Origin: Macrostomum hystrix
Lineage: Eukaryota; Platyhelminthes; Macrostomidae
Assembly: GCA_950097015.1 (NCBI GenBank)
Contig: CATNEN010000001.1
Location: 19,658,501-19,722,500 of the forward strand
Reading direction: 5' to 3'
Length of the DNA: 64,000 nt
Shown here: one piece after another, positions 53,101 through 64,000 of the stretch
How positions within the stretch are numbered: position 1 is the stretch's first letter
Layout of the letters: each line of letters opens with the position of its first letter
The notes under the pieces: generated by a model
The model's input: the letters and a program-made list of their open reading frames with translations, nothing else
What the model was told of the DNA's origin: nothing
The model's database searches: none
Position numbers and translations under genes: made by a program

Positions 53101-56100
53101 ATGGATCAGTTTGTACACCACACCAGCCATCATCATCAGCATCATCAGCATCATCAGCATCAGCAGCAGCAGCATTCTATCAGCTTTTATCAGCCGGGCT
53201 TCGATCCGATTTTTATCTCCAATGCAACTCATCTGGTTCCGATGCGGGAGTATGCTCAGCAGCAGCAGCATCAGCAGCAGCAGGCCACTCAAAACGCGGC
53301 AGTCACTCCACCTTCTGGCAAGAAACGTCCTAAGCTCGATCCCCGTCAAAGACGGCTCCACCAGCGCAAGGCCGCCAACCAGCGGGAGCGCAAGCGAATG
53401 CGCTCCATCAACGCCGCCTTCGAAGGTCTTCGCCGGCGTCTGCCAGCTGTTGAACAGTCGGAAGATCGCAAACTGTCCAAAGTGGAGACACTGAAGCACG
53501 CCATCGAGTACATTCAGGGCCTGGCCGACCTGCTCAGCGCGTTGGAGGCCGACGAGGCGCGAGCGAATCCCGGCGGCCTGGCACAGAGGAAGAGGGCCAA
53601 GATCATCCTGCTGTACCAGGGACCGCCTTCGAGGTTGATCGCTTCGTCTGCTAGCGACTCTGCAGCACCCGGCTGGCCGCACGGTAAGTCGGGCTGTTCA
53701 ACAGCTGCAGGGTGAACTGAAGCAGTGCATAGTTCAGTGTCTTTAGCTGCTAAAGGACACTAATTGTTCCTGTGGAATCGAACCCCCGACCTTCAAGTCG
53801 TGAGTCCGACGACTAGCGGGGTATAACCGCTAAACCCCAGAGTAAACTTACACTGTGCCCTCAGAGGTGCAAGTTGACAAGCCCTTAAATTAATGTGGCC
53901 TCGCCGCGGAATCGAGCTCGGGGACTGTTAAGCCTTTCTGCCATGCACTCACGCCTAATTTATCAAATCTTGCTGCACTCGCATCTCCTCTACCTCTCTC
54001 CCTCTGTCTCCAACCTTTTCTTATCAGCTGCTCTCACCTCTAGAGTTCAGCACTTATAAGTTTGTCTTCAGTAGGCGATGACAAATCTGTGTATAATATA
54101 AACTCAATCAAACTAACCATTTCTTCTCTTTGCCGTATTTTCTCAGTAGCCGATAGTTCTTAGAAAATAGCTTACCCTCGATTAGACAAACATGCATATC
54201 AATATGTATGAGCTATAATCTTTCATATAGACTCTTAAGCTGATGGATTTCTGTAAAGTAAATATCACATCTACTATTTATAGCGAGAATACTATACTTA
54301 ACCCATATAGCTTCATTTGATGACACACACGAAACTTTATAACCATAATTCAGGCAAAATGTTTTTCCTAGAAGAAGAGAAAAGTGAAAATGCGAAAAAT
54401 CTCTGTGATGCAATTTATCTTTGGTAACCAATTTTTTTTCTGAAGAAAAGTGGATAATCCATCCACTGCAATATCAGTGGATGTTGCATCATCGATTATA
54501 TGGCTATAGCTCTTCATCTGCATGGCTACAGAATCATGGACTAACCACTTCACACTTTAGGCCTGATAATTCAGCCTAACTGATCCCTAATATTATCAGC
54601 ACACTTCAGAGATTTGCTTTGAGCAAGTGTGAGGATTTAGTTGCTAAGGCTGGTTGAAATGCTGCTGTTGAAGTATTCTCAAGAAGAAATTATCTAGCAG
54701 ATACTTGCATGGATTTACGATTTTTATGTCGAGAACAGATTAAATTTCTAATTTTAGTTGGGAAGTTAGGGACTACGGTGAAAGAAAAGTAAAAGAGAGG
54801 GGAGAGGAAGGGTAGAGTGGGGAGAGGAGAGGAAGAGAGGGGAGAGTAGAGGAAGAGAGGGAGAGAAGAGGAAGAGAGGGAGAGAAGAGGAAGAGAGGGA
54901 GAGGAGAGGAAGAGAGGGAGAGGAGAAGTAGAGAGGGGAGATGAGAGGTAGAGAGGAGAGTAAGAGAGGAGAGAGGAGAGTATGGGAGGGGAGAAGAGAG
55001 GGGAGAGTCGAGGGGAGAGGGGAGAGGAGAGGGGAGAGTAGAGTAAGAGAGGGGAGAGGAGAGGGGAGAGGAGAGGGGAGAGTAGAGTAAGAGAGGGGAG
55101 AGGAGAGGGGAGAGGAGAGGGGAGAGGGGAGGAGAGGGGAGAGGAGAGGGGAGAGGAGAGCAAGACAGTGGAGAGGAAAGGTAGAGTGGGGAGAGGAGAG
55201 GAAGAGAGGGGAGAGTAGAGGAAGAGAGGGGAGAGTAGAGGAAGAGAGGGAGAGAAGAGGAAGAGAGGGAGAGGAGAGGAAGAGAGGGAGAGGAGAAGTA
55301 GAGAGGGGAGATGAGAGGTAGAGAGGAGAGTAAGAGAGGAGAGAGGAGAGTATGGGAGGGGAGAAGAGAGGGGAGAGTCGAGGGGAGAGGGGAGAGGAGA
55401 GGGGAGAGTAGAGTAAGAGAGGGGAGAGGAGAGGGGAGAGGAGAGGGGAGAGGGGAGGAGAGGGGAGAGGAGAGGGGAGAGGAGAGCAAGACAGTGGAGA
55501 GGAAAGGTAGAGTGGGGAGAGGAGAGGAAGAGAGGGAGAGTAGAGGAAGAGAGTAGAGTAAGAGAGGGGAGAGGAGAGGGGAGAGGAGAGGGGAGAGGAG
55601 AGTGTGGGAGTTTTTCTATGTTTCGAAAATGTTTCGAAAACAAAAACCCGCGGCACGCGTCGCTTCAATTCACTTGGATACAACTATTTACATAACAGTA
55701 TAAAAATTTCATGCATGGAAACGAGGCCACACAATGAGAGGATCATATAAGCTGGGTTCACCATCACGCAAAGCAATTCAGCACACAAGAGCAATCAAAG
55801 CGTGAACAGCATGGAGACAATGACCGCTGCAATCACTATCTATTCTGGTTTCTTCCTGTTTGAAAAATTATCAATCGACAGTAGCTTTATGCCATAGGCG
55901 TGGCCTATTGGGGCTGACCTATACTTCCCTCCCTATGCTGATTAAAAGAGAATCACTTCTGCTGTCAAACTTCTATAGTTAATCCCGTTTACTTGTCAAA
56001 TAATTGAATTCCACTGCAATAAAACAATGACCATTATTCAATTGAAAAGTCTTTGACACCGTCAAGTGGCCATGGAAGTGTGAGTTGATGCTGTGGCAAA

Positions 56101-57986
56101 TCTCTATACTCGAGTATTAAATATGGTTCAATCTCACAATTTAATCCCTTTACAATAGGCTTGTAGTTATACAGCTAACCAAACCGAGCTTTGACATCAC
56201 TAAATGTGCCATGAAGAATAGTTATATAGATTGTAGCGGTCAGTGAAATTATCGATTCACCAAGGGTTGCCTTCATGTTATGCTGCACGTGCGTCAGCGT
56301 TCACGCTATATTTATTGAACAAAAATAGGTACTCACTCATCACTAAACCACCAGGCTTCGCTGCTGTGTTCACACCAATGTTCAGGTCTGGAATGTGTTA
56401 ATAGGAGGGTCGCGTGGCAGCGTTCAAAACGTCATCATTAACAGCTGGAATTCTTATTGCATTCTATACGCATGTAGGAGCATTGTGAAGTCGCCATGCA
56501 CGTTATGCCCGTGCAAAAAAGGGATTTTTTCAAACATTGATCCTAAAACTGCTTCAAAAGAATTTCGGACACGTGCTATTAAATTCGCTCTTGCAGCTTG
56601 TTGAAGCTCTCTTACTTTTTGTTCACTCCCGTGCTCTCCAGCATACTCATTGGGGAGCCACTTGATCTTGCTCGGGTGCTGGCAGAAGATTGTGTCTTGG
56701 GGGGGGGGCATTGTGTGCGACTTTGTCTGTTAAGTTGCCAACGCCGAAACCGCTGAACGGCACATATGCTCAAACTATGCGCAAACTATCGCGTTGAAAA
56801 ACTTTGAAATGATAGAAAAAGTCGTTCACATATTATAGAGATAAGCGTGGATAGGACATTCTTCCTGTCGGTTTGCAAAGACAAAAAAAAGCAATTTCAG
56901 AAGGTGTTGTCCACGTGTCCGCAGCCTGTCCGTCTGTCTGTTTCACTGTCCATCACTATGTAGCATGCAGGCACAAGGCCAAGTTGTCTCACCATAGCAG
57001 GCAGATGGTATTTGGTCTATGATTCAGCCGAGGTTTTTTGTGTTCGATGACTTCTTCATCTAGTGTTGGATAGTTGAAAAAAATTCTTTTGTCTCTGTTA
57101 AAGTGGCCCATGACATGATTGGCACTCAAATGGTCAACTCAAAGATCATTTAAACTTGTTCCCTGCAATGCCTGCTGCCACAGTTAGCAACCGCTTGCTG
57201 ACAAATATGGAGGTTGTAGCTCGCATAATAAGAGTCTTAGACTTCTATGGACAGGAAATCATTTATATCCTTGAGTAGGGGGGGCGAGTGGCAGCGCCGT
57301 TAACGCGTTTGCCTCTCGCGCCAAGGTCCCTGAGCTCGATTCCGCGTCGAGGCCACGTTCATTTTGGGCGCAGCCGCGGAAAAAAGGCTTGAGGGCTTGT
57401 CGTGCAATTTACGCCCTTGAGGGCCAACCTCCAAGGCTCAGTGAAAGTGTACACTGCCTGACGATGAGAAAGTCAGGGCAGATGTACACACCTGTGTGAG
57501 CGTGTGCCTGCGTACAGCAGTCAGCGAAATGGGCAGAATTGCCTCCTCGCTGGCTGCGGGTCTGGTGTCACCACGTGACGTGCCATTGCTCGCAGCCCTC
57601 CTGCAATTACTACTATCATTATTGTGTTTGCGCGCAGGACATTTGATTAATTTGTTATTCAGCTACGAGTTAAATGAAATGCATCTCCACCCGCAGCAGA
57701 TCTTCAGTCCAGTTCCGATCTGACCAACTCTGATGAGTCCATGCTGGATGTCGATGGTCGCAACGATGACTTCGAATCTTCCGCTAGCGGGCTCGATGAG
57801 GTTTGGGGACATTCTCTGGCCTGGATTGACGAACGTGGAGACTTTGAGCGCTTCATCAGTTGTCCTAATGGACCACCTGGCCAGCTGCAGCAATCGAGCG
57901 GCAGTAGGTCGAGGGTTCGAGCCCGAATCTGGAGACCGACTCAAATAGCGACAGGAATCTGGTTCGGAGGCGGCGGTGACTTTTGA
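53101..57986 (+). CDS. PTF1A: PTF1A-like bHLH transcription factor, two exons
   Basis: Exons 53101-53683 and 57697-57986 (stop TGA), phase 1 join, 290 residues. I start at the first in-frame ATG (MDQFVHH); the frame is open upstream to 52870 without an ATG. N-terminus: His/Gln-rich runs. The bHLH is near residues 86-142: RKAANQRERKRMRSINAAFE, then GLRRRLPAV, KLSKVETLKHAIEYIQGLAD. Exon 1 continues with AKIILLYQGPPS, which recalls the KVIICHRGTRSPS stretch after the bHLH of PTF1A. Exon 2 supplies GHSLAWIDE and VRARIWRP, matching the PTF1A C-terminal blocks GHSLSWTDE and AKVWTPE, used to bind RBPJ. That pairing places it with PTF1A rather than a generic class-A partner or NeuroD. Family knowledge: nuclear, dimerises with E proteins on E boxes, specifies pancreatic and GABAergic neuronal fates in vertebrates. 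Confidence 0.87.
53695..53935 (-). mobile_element. Compound SINE insertion (family B plus truncated family A)
   Basis: Minus-strand reading of 53695-53860: TTTAGCGGTTATACCCCGC (A-box-like), GACTTGAAGGTCGGGG, GGTTCGATTCC (B box), ACAATTAGTGTCC, GCTTCAGTTCACCC. This resembles the block at 3886-4010. Directly next to it, 53870-53935 carries a fragment with GAGCTCGATTCCGCGGCGAG and GGCCACATTAATTT of family A. Sits just inside the bHLH intron. Confidence 0.65.
54790..55610 (+). repeat. 820-bp polypurine tract in the bHLH intron
   Basis: Almost pure G/A on the plus strand, built of GAGAGGGGAGAG and GGAAGAGAGG units, with only rare T or C. The landmark TATGGGAGGGGAGAAGAGAG occurs at 54981 and 55351, so a block of about 370 bp is duplicated. 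Confidence 0.93.
57276..57624 (+). mobile_element. tRNA-derived SINE (family A), best full-length copy
   Basis: From a G-run through GAGTGGCAGCGCCGTTAACG (A-box-like), GAGCTCGATTCCGCG (B box), GAGGCCACGTTCATTTTGGG, CGCAGCCGCGGAAAAAAGGC, GACGATGAGAAAGTCAGGGC, GTCAGCGAAATGGGCAGAAT, to GTGCCATTGCTCGCAGCCCT and an ATTATTG-type tail. About 340 bp. It ends about 70 bases before the acceptor of bHLH exon 2. Confidence 0.88.
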
Positions 57987-59383
57987 TTCGACCTGGACTT
58001 GTGACAATATTTAAAGATTCTGATAAGATCCAATCGATAAACCTAAAAGGCTACATTTCACGATAGTTTTGTTCATAATGACACATTTTCTCAGCAAATG
58101 TTTAGTTTTAATTAAAATACATATTCATCGCAATATTTAAAATATACTTTTTTTGATTTTATAAGGCAAAATGAATTAGCTTTACGTGTTTATTTTATTT
58201 TACACGCAGTAAAATCTTCTAAATCTTGTGAATCCTTTTAGCCAGGGTAAACTTAAGAATTTAACAGTAGGACTACCCAGAAATTTTGTCGTCCGTTTTT
58301 ATATCAAGTGGAAATGCCCCATTAATTTTTTGCAGCGCCTGAATGCAAACAGCGTTGGGTGGTGACTAATTGGTTGGCAGACTAGGCGATGTTGTTTTGT
58401 GGTTGAGCTGAGTCTAATATTTAGGCTTGATCAGTGAAATTCGAGAAATTCGCGTCAAGGTGTCAATAGTGGCCTAGTTCCAGCTGTAGCCCTTGAAGGT
58501 CCAGCAGTCCGTCTAGATAAAGGTAGGTGACCACCGAAGACGGAGATGATGCATACAGGCACATTTGGGTGACATGCAGATGCATTTTGAAGGCCTGGCA
58601 AGGCCGCACTGAGGCGCGGTGCTAATTTGTGTTTAGGAGTGAATGAAATGCACTAGCGCTTATGTAAAAAATTCGACATTCGGCCAGAAACATTGAATAT
58701 CTCGACGGTCTGAAGGGCTGGCGACTTGATTATTGTTTCAAAAGATACGCGAAAAAAGTTGGCCAGGGTGTAGTTCCACTGTTAAGTGATTATGTGGCCT
58801 GATCAAGGACACAAATCGTTTTAAATTGAACTTCAGATATTCTGAAACCTGTTCCTGAGTAAAAAGTAAAAAAATTGGAAAAATCCACGATATGTTGTAT
58901 GGTTGTATATTGTTTTATTGTAGCATATCTGACAAAAATGTGAATTCTATGGGGGTAATAAAACGCGTTGACAATATACTCGAGAAGCAATGGCCTAGAA
59001 AAAGCATTGACATCTTATATGTATAGAATCTACCCACATTACACAAAGTCATGAAGCCACTGATACCTGAACGACAAAGTTAAATAACACCCATTACACC
59101 CTGTGATTGGCTAGTATTTTGGAAACACTCTAAAGTATATACATATATTATATGAGACATTGGAAACTAAACAACAGATGAATCTTTTCTGCTTATTCTG
59201 TATCGAGTTTCAAGTAATTGACATTTACGCATAGTCCTATTAATAGTTTCAGTTCAATGTCTGTCAGTAGATATCTTATTTAGTATCTAACTTTTTGTTC
59301 ATCGGTTAAGGCAAGTTTATACACGATGATGTTTACTCTTTGATAAAGTTTCATTTAAGCATTAAATAAATGTGCACAAAACG
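57987..59383. other. AT-rich 3' flank of the bHLH gene
   Basis: Contains the bHLH 3' UTR. I see no exon, RNA gene or repeat array here. Confidence 0.4.
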
Positions 59384-59885
59384 AGAGTGAATGAGGGGAG
59401 AAGCAGGGGAGAATCAGGGGAGAATCAGGGGAGAATCAGGGGAGAATCAGGGGAGAATCAGGGGAGAATCAGGGAAGAATCAGGGGAGAGTGAGGGGAGA
59501 ATCAGGGGAGAATGAGGAGAGAATGAGAGAATGAGGGGAGAATCAGGATAGAATGAGGGGAGAATCAGGGGAGAATCAGGGAAGAATCAGGGGAGAATCA
59601 GGGAAGAATCAGGGAAGAATCAGAGAAGAATCAGGGAAGAATCAGGGGAGAATCAGAGAAGAATCAGGGGAGAATCAGGGGAGAATCAGGGAAGAATCAG
59701 GGGAGAGTGAGGGGAGAATCAGGGGAGAATGAGGAGAGAATGAGAGAATGAGGGGAGAATCAGGATAGAATGAGGGGAGAATCAGGGGAGAATCAGGGAA
59801 GAATCAGGGGAGAATCAGGGAAGAATCAGGGAAGAATCAGAGAAGAATCAGAGAAGAATCAGGGGAGAATCAGGGGAGAATGAGT
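59384..59885. repeat. 12-bp intergenic minisatellite
   Basis: Unit GAGAATCAGGGG, about 42 copies, with GGGAAGAATC variants. The passage with GAGTGAGGGG and GAGAGAATGAGAGAATGAGG occurs twice, about 220 bp apart, showing a block duplication. Confidence 0.93.
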
Positions 59886-61390
59886 GGGCAATGAGGCTAA
59901 GTTCTCCATGGAACAATGAGTCTTAAAGAAATCATAGGACATCTTAGAAAACCAGCGAATCCCTTATCGATCCACTGAGATTCACGTCAGCCGCCAAATC
60001 AGATCAAGTGGTCTCCATCCACTTCTCACTGGTCAGTAGCTCTACACGCGAACCAATAATCAATATGATGGTCTTTGTTTATTGAATTTTCGCATTGGCA
60101 CACAATCTTTGTCCAAAGTAGTCCCTGAGAATGATCAACCTCACCCATTGGTCTCACACGCGATGAGAAAGTGACAGTGGGGTGTTGGAGACCATTTCCT
60201 CCTATTTTTCTCGCCAATTTGAGCACGGCACACAATGGCGATGTTGTTTTTTGCGAATTGTATTAAGGAATGTTGAGCAATGAGCATTCATGCTCAATTA
60301 AGAGACTCTTTTGCATGTCTCCGCGCACTTCGAGGGAGTCTGAAGTGGCGCCGTGAAATGCTAAGATATTCCTGCAGTATAGCCTAGTTTAATAGTTGAA
60401 GAAACAAAGACAATGATTAAAACAAAGACATCCTTCATGATTATAAGGTGACAAGATGGGGTCAAGCAATACAATAGACTAACAAACGGAAAATGAAATC
60501 GCAGAGCACATGAAAAGGTGAGCCACCGTGTTAGCTCTAGCCGCCATGGCAACAAAAGCTTCTACTTTCTCTTCGCGACGAAAAAAACACCTAAATTAAT
60601 TAATTACATTGCTTGTCTTCTTGAGTTCAATAATTGAGAAGAACTCAAATTTGATTGCTCTAAATACTGGCTTCTTTTGATTCACCGAATTTATGTTTTC
60701 TTTCCTGCAATTCTTATCGATCCCAGATTTGTTTTGATTGTAAAATTGTTGCAACATATGTTGCTGCATTGCTATCAGCTCAAGCCAATGACCTTTGACA
60801 GTAGCTAAGGAGAGTCTACAAGTATAAGATTAGGAACCTGTCAAACATCATTTTTTCTATTGAGCTCCCGTAAAGCCCACTTGAGTATAGCGGAGTAGCT
60901 TTTTGATTGACACCATGCTCAATTCTTATCGGATGGTTTTGAAATTGTTTGCTCAATCACTGACAAGGATGCACGTTATTGAAAAAAGAACAGTTTTTTA
61001 GCCTGAAGCTGAAAGATTCCACGCGCTCAGGCGGGGGATTCTGGAGACAGACTGAGCAGCTAGTTTGTTCCCACACTGGGATTTCTGCAGGTTTGGGGCG
61101 TTGCCACTTGCCCTCGAGTTCCCACGACTTGGATCCTCCTTTGAAGTGGATCGCAGGATGATGAAAAGGAAATGAAATTCAACATTATGAAGATGGCGGG
61201 CCATTGCGTGCCGGCCGAACTGCGCACTTACCACCGACTGTCTCTGTGTTATCGAGTCACTAAAACAAAGATCCATTTGCGCAATATCAAATTAACTAGA
61301 CTGAAATACTGTGGAAAATTAACAAAAATCAATAATCAATAGTAGAGGCAAAACCACAGAACATCGTTGAATTCAGTTTTTTTATTCAGC
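59886..61390. other. Intergenic stretch, nothing recognised
   Basis: Mixed to AT-rich DNA. Several short open frames on both strands lack domains and credible splice borders. Confidence 0.4.
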
Positions 61391-61394
61391 GTTC

Positions 61395-62030
61395 TATCAT
61401 TCTTCTATCATTCTTCCCCTTCTCTCTTTCTTCTCCTTCTCTCTTTCTTTCCCTTCTCTCTTTCTTCCCCTTCTCTCTTTCTTCCCCTTCTCTCTTTCTT
61501 CCCCTTCTCTCTTTCTTCCCCTTCTCTCTTTCTTCCCCTTCTCTCTTTCTTCCCATTCTCTCTTTCTTCCCATTCTCTCTTTCTTCCCCTTCTCTCTTTC
61601 TTCCCCTTCTCTCTTTCTTCCCCTTCTCTCTTTCTTCCCCTTCTCTCTTTCTTCCCCTTCTCTCTTTCTTCCCCTTCTCTCTTTCTTCCCCTTCTCTCTT
61701 TCTTCCCCTTCTCTCTTTCTTCCCCTTCTCTCTTTCTTCCCCTTCTCTCTTTCTTCCCCTTCTCTCTTTCTTCCCCTTCTCTCCCTCCACCCCTTCTCTC
61801 CCTCTTCCCCTTCTCTCCCTCTTCCCCTTCTCTCCCTCTTCCCCTTCTCTCCCTCTTCCCCTTCTCTCCCTCTTCCCCTTCTCTCCCTCTTCCCCTTCTC
61901 TCCCTCTTCCCCTTCTCTCCCTCTTCCCCTTCTCTCCCTCTTCCCCTTCTCTCCCTCTTCCCCTTCTCTCCCTCTTCCCCTTCTCTCCCTCTTCCCCTTC
62001 TCTCCCTATCCCATTCTCTTTCCTCCTATA
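61395..62030. repeat. 17-bp polypyrimidine minisatellite
   Basis: About 24 copies of TTCTCTCTTTCTTCCCC pass sharply, near 61785, into about 14 copies of TTCTCCCTCTTCCCC-type units. Almost no purine on the plus strand for about 630 bases. Confidence 0.93.
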
Positions 62031-63214
62031 TTTAGCACAATTTACCTGTCAAAACTCTGCATAATGAGCGGCTGAACAGATTTATTCATCTCTTACTGGA
62101 AACTGAGGCGCCCTTATTTACTCCAAGAAGAACGATTGGCGAAAAATGAAACTGGAGAGTTTGAGCAAACTTTATTCGAATCGAGTCTCCAAGCTACCTG
62201 AGTGGGGAAGAGGTTTTTTGAGAGAACTGATATCCCCTCCCCTTCTATAGGTGCTTGAGCTGTCGGCTGCTCGTGTTTGTACTGTGCAGCCGGCCCCCAG
62301 TGTTGGGGAGTCGTGACTTTCTCCTCAAAAAAGTTATCCCATTAGATTGGGGGATAAGGGAGTGTGATTTAATATCTCGCTATCTCCGAGGGAGCAGCAG
62401 AACCTTATCTGCTTCTCTCCAGTGCCAACATTCTCCCTCTGTTTTTAGTTTTTTTCTTCTCAAATTTTTCCTGTCGAGCAGCGTGGAGCGGTCACGTGTG
62501 GCGACTACATGCAGATTCTTGGTCCAGGTGGCGCAGAGAGAGAAGCGCAGATGAATTTTTCCCCTCCCGAGGAGTCTTGTTTCAGGTCGTACCTACGAGA
62601 AATGCAAATTCGTCGGCGCAGTGCTTGGCTTGTGCAGCCCAAGTTGATTAGTTTAAGTTTGGCACGCGCCATATTAGGTCAATTATAAAATTATCGCTAC
62701 GAATTTTCGTTTGACGCTACTCACGGTAGAGTAATACAAGCATGAACATCGAAAAGAAAACAATGCTTAAGAAACAGGAACATAAACAATAAAGCCTAAA
62801 TAGCCATTTCTTCATGAGCACTTGTTTTCGACTTCGATAGATTAAGATAAATCGATAATTTTCTAGACTAGCCCTTTCTGTAGATTAAAATATCGCATTC
62901 ACCAAGAATTGACTAGAGTGCGGTGTTGGAGTAAGGGTCTTGGGGGTTTGAAGTTTGGATGGAGTGGGGGTGGGGCAGAACTAACCAATCGGATCGCATG
63001 CCTACAACGTACAGTGTGAAAGTATCCATAATGTACTCGTACATACGGGACTGGAGGGAGGGTGTTGACGTCTGAGTGGAAAGAAAATAAATCGCTCTCA
63101 CTTGGTCAGGCTTTGCGAAAACAGGTCTATTAAACTTAAAAGTACACAATCAAACCAAACCAGCTAGTTGAAAAAAAATTCTCTCCAAGCAGAGCAATAA
63201 CAATCCCATTTAGG
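62031..63214. other. 5' flank of the antistasin-domain gene
   Basis: No exon or repeat family recognised. CACGTG occurs near 62493. The promoter of the gene starting at 63215 is expected here but cannot be pinned down. Confidence 0.35.
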
Positions 63215-64000
63215 ATGCTGTTATTTTCGATATTAATCTTAACTGTACTAAGCAGACCAAGCGTTTCCATGACAACAGAGCCCGGCCAGCAGTCCCAGCG
63301 GTGCCAAAGTCTGTGCACCTCCTGTCAGTCATTGAGGCCGGCCAGAATCAGCCAGATCTGTTCTATGAGCCTGCTCACTGGCTGCGGCTGCCCCGAGAAC
63401 GCCTTGGACTTGACCTCGGCTACCACACCGACGTCGGCATCTGTCAACGATTCGGCTAGCAGATTGAAGAATAGTTGTCCGCAGGTTGAGAAGGACACTG
63501 CTGGATTCTGTCCTCATGGTGAGTGAGCAAGAGATCCAGACTAAAGACACTAGGTAATCCCAGATTTAGATAATCCCCGATCCAGTTAATCCTAAAAGTC
63601 ATGATAATCCAACAAAAGGTCCTGATAAACCTACAAAAGGTCCTGAAAATCCTTCAGATCCTGATAATCCCACTCGTGCTCACAGGGCAGCAGACGGACT
63701 CATCCGGCTGTCCGACTGCGCTCTGCCGTCAGCCGCCCGGCTGTCCGGCTTTTGCAGCCTCCGGCCACCGCGCCTGCCGCCTGTTCTGCCCGTCCGGCTT
63801 CCAGACTGACTCGGCCGGCTGTCCAGTCTGTCGCTGCCGATGTGCCGACACCGAAGGCGTTGGCGGCGATGAACCGCTGCGCCAACAATGCTCCTCGGCC
63901 TGCGAGTCTGTCAAAGCAGTCGGGGGACTCGTCAGAGCCGCGCCGGACTCCGGCCAGTGCTTCGTCTGCGTCTGCCGTCAGGAGCAGCAGCCAGCAGCGA
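63215..64000 (+). CDS. Secreted cysteine-rich antistasin-domain protein, 5' part
   Basis: Exon 1 63215-63518, donor CATG|GTGAGTG; exon 2 from 63686 (acceptor CTCACAG), open to the window end; the phase 1 join is kept. The ATG at 63215 begins MLLFSILILTVLSRPSVS, a clear signal peptide. The mature part is cysteine-rich: CQSLCTSCQSL and TGCGCPE in exon 1; exon 2 has SSGCPTALC and CRLFCPSGFQTDSAGCPVCR followed by CRC. Family knowledge: CxLxCxxGFxxDxxGCxxCxC is the antistasin-type motif found in leech protease inhibitors and other extracellular proteins. Later cysteine pairs (CSSACESV, CFVCVC) suggest another module. Protease inhibition or a matrix or growth-factor-binding role are both possible. 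The intron holds diverged GATAATCC repeats. Confidence 0.8.
63550..63682 (+). repeat. Short decayed tandem repeat in the antistasin-gene intron
   Basis: Diverged copies of AAAGGTCCTGATAATCC in intron 63519-63685, about six units. A small version of the intronic arrays seen throughout the window. Confidence 0.55.

Noticed and set aside
54690-55683. Three overlapping Ser/Leu/Pro-rich frames over 230 codons
   Set aside because: Translations of a pyrimidine-only strand in all three frames; low-complexity artefact.
56454-56711. 85-codon minus-strand frame in the bHLH intron
   Set aside because: No recognisable domain, no splice-bounded structure and ordinary intronic composition; likely chance.
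57282-57360. tRNA gene (A and B boxes)
   Set aside because: It does not fold into a proper cloverleaf, is continuous with a 340-bp body shared by other loci, and is a SINE head.
62255-62554. 99-codon plus-strand frame
   Set aside because: No domain, no convincing start or splice signals; region resembles upstream flank of the antistasin gene.

Overview
This is nuclear DNA from an invertebrate animal. Coding sequence is cut into short exons with GT/AG borders, and the families are metazoan: a receptor tyrosine kinase with Ig ectodomain, HIPK, Derlin, a PTF1A-type bHLH factor and an antistasin-domain protein. There are tRNA-derived SINEs and a P-superfamily transposon. A lophotrochozoan or flatworm fits the gene set, but I cannot name the species.

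Layout. 1-1089 (+): 3' end of a calcineurin-like PPP phosphatase. 3084-3488 (-): small thioredoxin-fold protein resembling the first QSOX domain. 4078-6877 (+): five exons of an ankyrin-repeat protein. 8785-26683 (-): complete 11-exon, 960-residue FGFR-like receptor tyrosine kinase. 30068-38418 (-): complete 5-exon, 871-residue HIPK. 38829-39904: P-superfamily DNA transposon with terminal inverted repeats and an 8-bp target duplication. 43725-46766 (+): Derlin-2-like gene lacking its first exon(s). 53101-57986 (+): two-exon PTF1A-like bHLH gene. 63215-64000 (+): 5' part of a secreted antistasin-domain protein that runs off the window. I joined exons by splice signals, reading phase and protein continuity; all three complete models have CDS lengths divisible by three.

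The most unusual trait is that most introns are filled by a private minisatellite. By hand count about 24 kb of the 64 kb is tandem array with 12-45 bp units, often starting tens of bases after the donor and ending tens of bases before the acceptor. Long open frames inside these arrays are artefacts of units whose length is a multiple of three. Two kinase introns carry the same 30-bp unit in opposite orientation, so the transcript could pair across three exons of the kinase N-lobe. Downstream of HIPK, in its sense orientation, lie two identical histone-type 3' stem-loop motifs with no histone gene in view.

Functionally the genes are a mixed metazoan neighbourhood (signalling, ER quality control, transcription); nothing suggests an operon.
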